A DNA stretch of 8,588 nt from assembly GCA_018678395.1 (NCBI GenBank), contig JAHHMJ010000601.1, positions 1 through 8,588 on the forward strand, given 5' to 3'. Origin of the DNA: Gemmatimonadota bacterium. Lineage in GTDB: Bacteria > Gemmatimonadota > Gemmatimonadetes > Longimicrobiales > Gaopeijiaceae. Within the stretch, counting starts at the first letter, position 1, and the number at the start of each line of letters is the position of its first letter. This document shows positions 6,728-8,588 of the stretch, piece by piece. The notes under the pieces were generated by a model, which was not told the origin of the DNA, ran no database searches, and saw nothing but the letters and a program-made list of their open reading frames with translations. A program made the position numbers and the translations under genes.

Positions 6728-7906
6728 CTAGAAGCCGGAGACCCGGACCGAGGTGCTGAAGCGCCAGAAACGCTCCTCGAACGAGCCCGCCTCGCGCAGA
6801 CCCCGTTCGAGGGTGAGGTCCAAGCGGGCCAGCACCACGTCGGCACCCGTCAGCAGATCCATGCCGAGCCCGCCGGTGAAGGCCGTCTCGGTCGGATCGA
6901 GGGCGTCCTCGAGCGTGAAGGGAAGCTCGGATGCGCGGTAGCCGAGACGGATCGCCGACGGCTTGCCGAGCACGCTGGCTCCCGCCCACTCCACGCCCCC
7001 GCCCCAGGAGAACACGTCGCGGGCTCCGCCGACGGTGAGGTCGGCGGCGGCCTCGGACCACGTCGCGGTCTGGATGCCACCGGAGATGCTCAGCCGCGGC
7101 GACAGGATCGCCGTGGCCCCCAGGCGGAGTTCGGCCGGGAGCCCGAACGATCCCTCGGCTCCGTCGGTGTTCTCGTCGGGGAGCGCGTCGAGCTCACTCG
7201 ACCAGGTGTACGACCCGCCGAGGCGCAGGATGCTGCCCACCGAACCCGAGGCACCCACGGCCCAGGTCCACCCGCGGTAGCTCCACCGGCCACCGGCCGT
7301 GAAGTCGGGCACCGGGGTACCCACGTTGAGGGAGTCGAACGACCGGGAGAACACCCGCGACACGTCACCGATGTTGCGACCCACCTGCGCGCCGACTGAC
7401 ACGCCGCCCGGGAGGGTCCGGGCGAGGCCGAGCCGGACGGACGAGATGCCTCCGTCGGACTCGAAGCGATCCGTGACCACGCCGAGTCGACCGTTGCCGT
7501 CGAGATCGACCTGCTCGGACGACGAGGCGATCCAACGCTGATCGAGAACCGAGCCGATCGCGACGGTCACCGTGCCGAACGACGTGGGATAACCCAGCGA
7601 CAGGAAGGGAAAGCGCGTTCCGGAGAAGTCGGTCGGCGTACCGTCCTCGTCGGCGTCGGCCCACGTCGACTGGAACGCGAACGCCACGGACGGGACGCTC
7701 AACCCGGCCGGGGCCGACGGATCGACGAGAGAGAGCTCGCCGCCGGGGAGCCCCACACCGATCCCACCGAGCGCGAGCACGCGCGAGTCGGTCGCGAAGA
7801 GGGGAAGTCCGAGCCCCCGGGAGGCGAAGAGCGACTGGGCGGAAGCCGGAACCGATGCGATCAGCAACGCCGTGAAGGCCGCGCACAAAGAACGAGAGGC
7901 GGTCAT
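6728..7906 (-). CDS. PorV/FadL-like outer-membrane beta-barrel protein, function unknown
   Basis: The 392-residue product starts with a clear Sec signal peptide: Arg near the N-terminus, a hydrophobic core at 7-19, and a probable cut after ASA at residue 23. The mature part alternates hydrophobic and polar residues in many short strands rich in Gly, Ser, Thr and aromatics (for example SLGYPTSFGTVTVAIGSV). It ends in SVRVSGF, the C-terminal Phe that the BAM complex recognises. Near the mature N-terminus, VLALGGIGV followed by a PSAPAGL segment (63-69) resembles the LGGAxxA...NPAGL start of PorV/FadL-type barrels. Three Asp-rich loops (DADEDG 84-89, DLDGNG 134-139, DENTDG 244-249) look like extracellular, possibly calcium-binding turns. 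The ATG overlaps the preceding stop as ATGA and has GGAG 5 bases upstream. It may transport a hydrophobic substrate or anchor surface proteins; the sequence does not say which. Confidence 0.8.
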   Translation of the reverse strand: MTASRSLCAAFTALLIASVPASAQSLFASRGLGLPLFATDSRVLALGGIGVGLPGGELSLVDPSAPAGLSVPSVAFAFQSTWADADEDGTPTDFSGTRFPFLSLGYPTSFGTVTVAIGSVLDQRWIASSSEQVDLDGNGRLGVVTDRFESDGGISSVRLGLARTLPGGVSVGAQVGRNIGDVSRVFSRSFDSLNVGTPVPDFTAGGRWSYRGWTWAVGASGSVGSILRLGGSYTWSSELDALPDENTDGAEGSFGLPAELRLGATAILSPRLSISGGIQTATWSEAAADLTVGGARDVFSWGGGVEWAGASVLGKPSAIRLGYRASELPFTLEDALDPTETAFTGGLGMDLLTGADVVLARLDLTLERGLREAGSFEERFWRFSTSVRVSGF

Positions 7907-8588
7907 GAGATCTCCACGGTGTCGGCCACGGTGAGGATGAGCCGGAGGCGGGGAGCGCCCGGTAGTCCGGGGCCGACGAACGTGCCGAAGCCGATGGAGA
8001 GCGGCTCGAGAGGGGTGAGCAGAGCCAGGTCCGGCACCTTCTCACCCGACCCGTCGAAGAGCGCTCGGACGAAGGTCGTAACCGGGATGGTGACGGTTTG
8101 ACCCGCGACCTCGCCGAACCCGTCCGGTCCGATGGGAACGCCGGGAGTCCCCACGAGCGATGTCCCCAGCGGGGACTTCGGAAGCAGTTCGGGAGCGAGG
8201 ACGGCCCGCGCATCCACGAAGAGGGAATCCGACGGCTGGAACGCCGCCTCGCTCTGTGCCGTCGTCAGCGTGAGGGTCGCGTTGTTGAGTCGACCGGGCG
8301 TGATCACGATCGGGCACTGCACGCGCTGGCACACGGCCGGGGTCCCCGGAAGCTCGGCGGGGATGTCGAAGGTCAGGACCGTTCGCCAGGACGGAGCGCC
8401 TCCCACGCGGATCCCACCCTGCTCGGGCTCGGGGGAGGGATCGTAGATGAAGGTCTCGGCGATCGGTCGCGCGTTGAGCGTGACGAGCGTGTCCAGATGG
8501 ATGTTGGGGCGGGCGTACAGGCGCAGATCGGACGACAGCAGGTTCATCCGCACTCCCGGGGTGAGCACCTCGTATCGCACTCCGGGGC
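7903..8588 (-). CDS. Unrecognised beta-rich protein, C-terminal part only
   Basis: The frame is open to the right edge, so about 228 C-terminal residues are seen. A GTG at 8580 could be a start, but no Shine-Dalgarno precedes it and the frame continues as PGV, so I treat it as an internal Val. The visible part has no signal peptide and looks like a beta-sandwich. RTVLTFDIPAELPG, then NNATLTLTT, and a closing PRLRLILTVADTVEIS resemble the strand pattern of DNRLRE/CBM96-like or DUF4270-like domains of surface proteins (VLxFDI ... AxLxL ... PRLxLxL). This likeness is by eye and weak. Two cysteines five residues apart (CQRVQC) could form a disulfide in an exported protein. Its stop overlaps the start of the barrel gene, so the two are probably partners in the envelope. 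The function is unknown. Confidence 0.7.
   Translation of the reverse strand, partial: PGVRYEVLTPGVRMNLLSSDLRLYARPNIHLDTLVTLNARPIAETFIYDPSPEPEQGGIRVGGAPSWRTVLTFDIPAELPGTPAVCQRVQCPIVITPGRLNNATLTLTTAQSEAAFQPSDSLFVDARAVLAPELLPKSPLGTSLVGTPGVPIGPDGFGEVAGQTVTIPVTTFVRALFDGSGEKVPDLALLTPLEPLSIGFGTFVGPGLPGAPRLRLILTVADTVEIS
7912..7915 (-). promoter_or_regulatory. Ribosome binding site of the beta-barrel gene
   Basis: GGAG lies 5 bases before the ATG at 7906, inside the last codons of the preceding gene. It confirms the ATGA overlap start and suggests coupled translation of the two exported proteins. Confidence 0.6.

Noticed and set aside
5441..7399. A 652-codon plus-strand open frame opposite mtaB and the barrel gene
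   Set aside because: It is antisense to well-supported genes, crosses a gene boundary, has no recognisable motif, and its Arg/Gly/His/Pro-rich composition is typical of a GC-rich shadow.
8578..8580. GTG at 8580 as the start of the right-edge gene
   Set aside because: The frame stays open to the edge, no ribosome site is seen in the few bases before it, and there is no signal peptide after it, so an internal Val is more likely.

Overview
This is a GC-rich bacterial chromosomal segment whose recognisable genes all lie on the minus strand, so transcription runs from high to low coordinates. The codon and base composition, the two MiaB/MtaB-type methylthiotransferases, and an outer-membrane beta-barrel protein with an AXA signal peptide and a C-terminal Phe together suggest a diderm, high-GC bacterium. 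A Gemmatimonadota-like lineage is my best guess, but this is an inference and the window holds no phylogenetic marker that settles it.

Layout in transcription order (right to left): (1) 7903-8588, the C-terminal part of an unrecognised, probably exported beta-rich protein that runs off the right edge; (2) 6728-7906, a PorV/FadL-like outer-membrane beta-barrel protein; (3) 5372-6718, mtaB, the tRNA t6A37 methylthiotransferase; (4) 3978-5375, miaB, the tRNA i6A37 methylthiotransferase; (5) 3637-3981, a small LapA/DUF1049 inner-membrane protein; (6) 1296-3581 (perhaps from 3602), ComEC/Rec2, the DNA-uptake channel; (7) 219-1226 (perhaps from 1262), class I fructose-1,6-bisphosphatase. Junctions are -4, +9, -4, -4, +55 and +69 (or +33) bases. 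Three are 4-base ATGA or GTGA overlaps, so genes 1-5 at least look like one translationally coupled operon, with comEC and fbp probably read through. No promoter for this operon lies inside the window. The genes do not form one pathway: the set mixes surface proteins, tRNA-anticodon-loop modification, DNA uptake and gluconeogenesis.

The 218 bases left of fbp hold no gene but look like a compact regulatory region for a gene beyond the left edge. It has an exact sigma-54 core (TGGCACG-N4-TTGC, minus strand, 84-98), two near-identical 15-base direct repeats exactly 30 bases apart placed 83-127 bases upstream of the predicted start, and a 9-bp hairpin followed by TTTT just downstream. This, and the odd comEC translation start (an ideal Shine-Dalgarno 8 bases before an in-frame CTG, inside a hairpin), are the most interesting non-coding signals. 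I do not see a clearly novel multi-gene system; the coding content is mostly conserved housekeeping genes.
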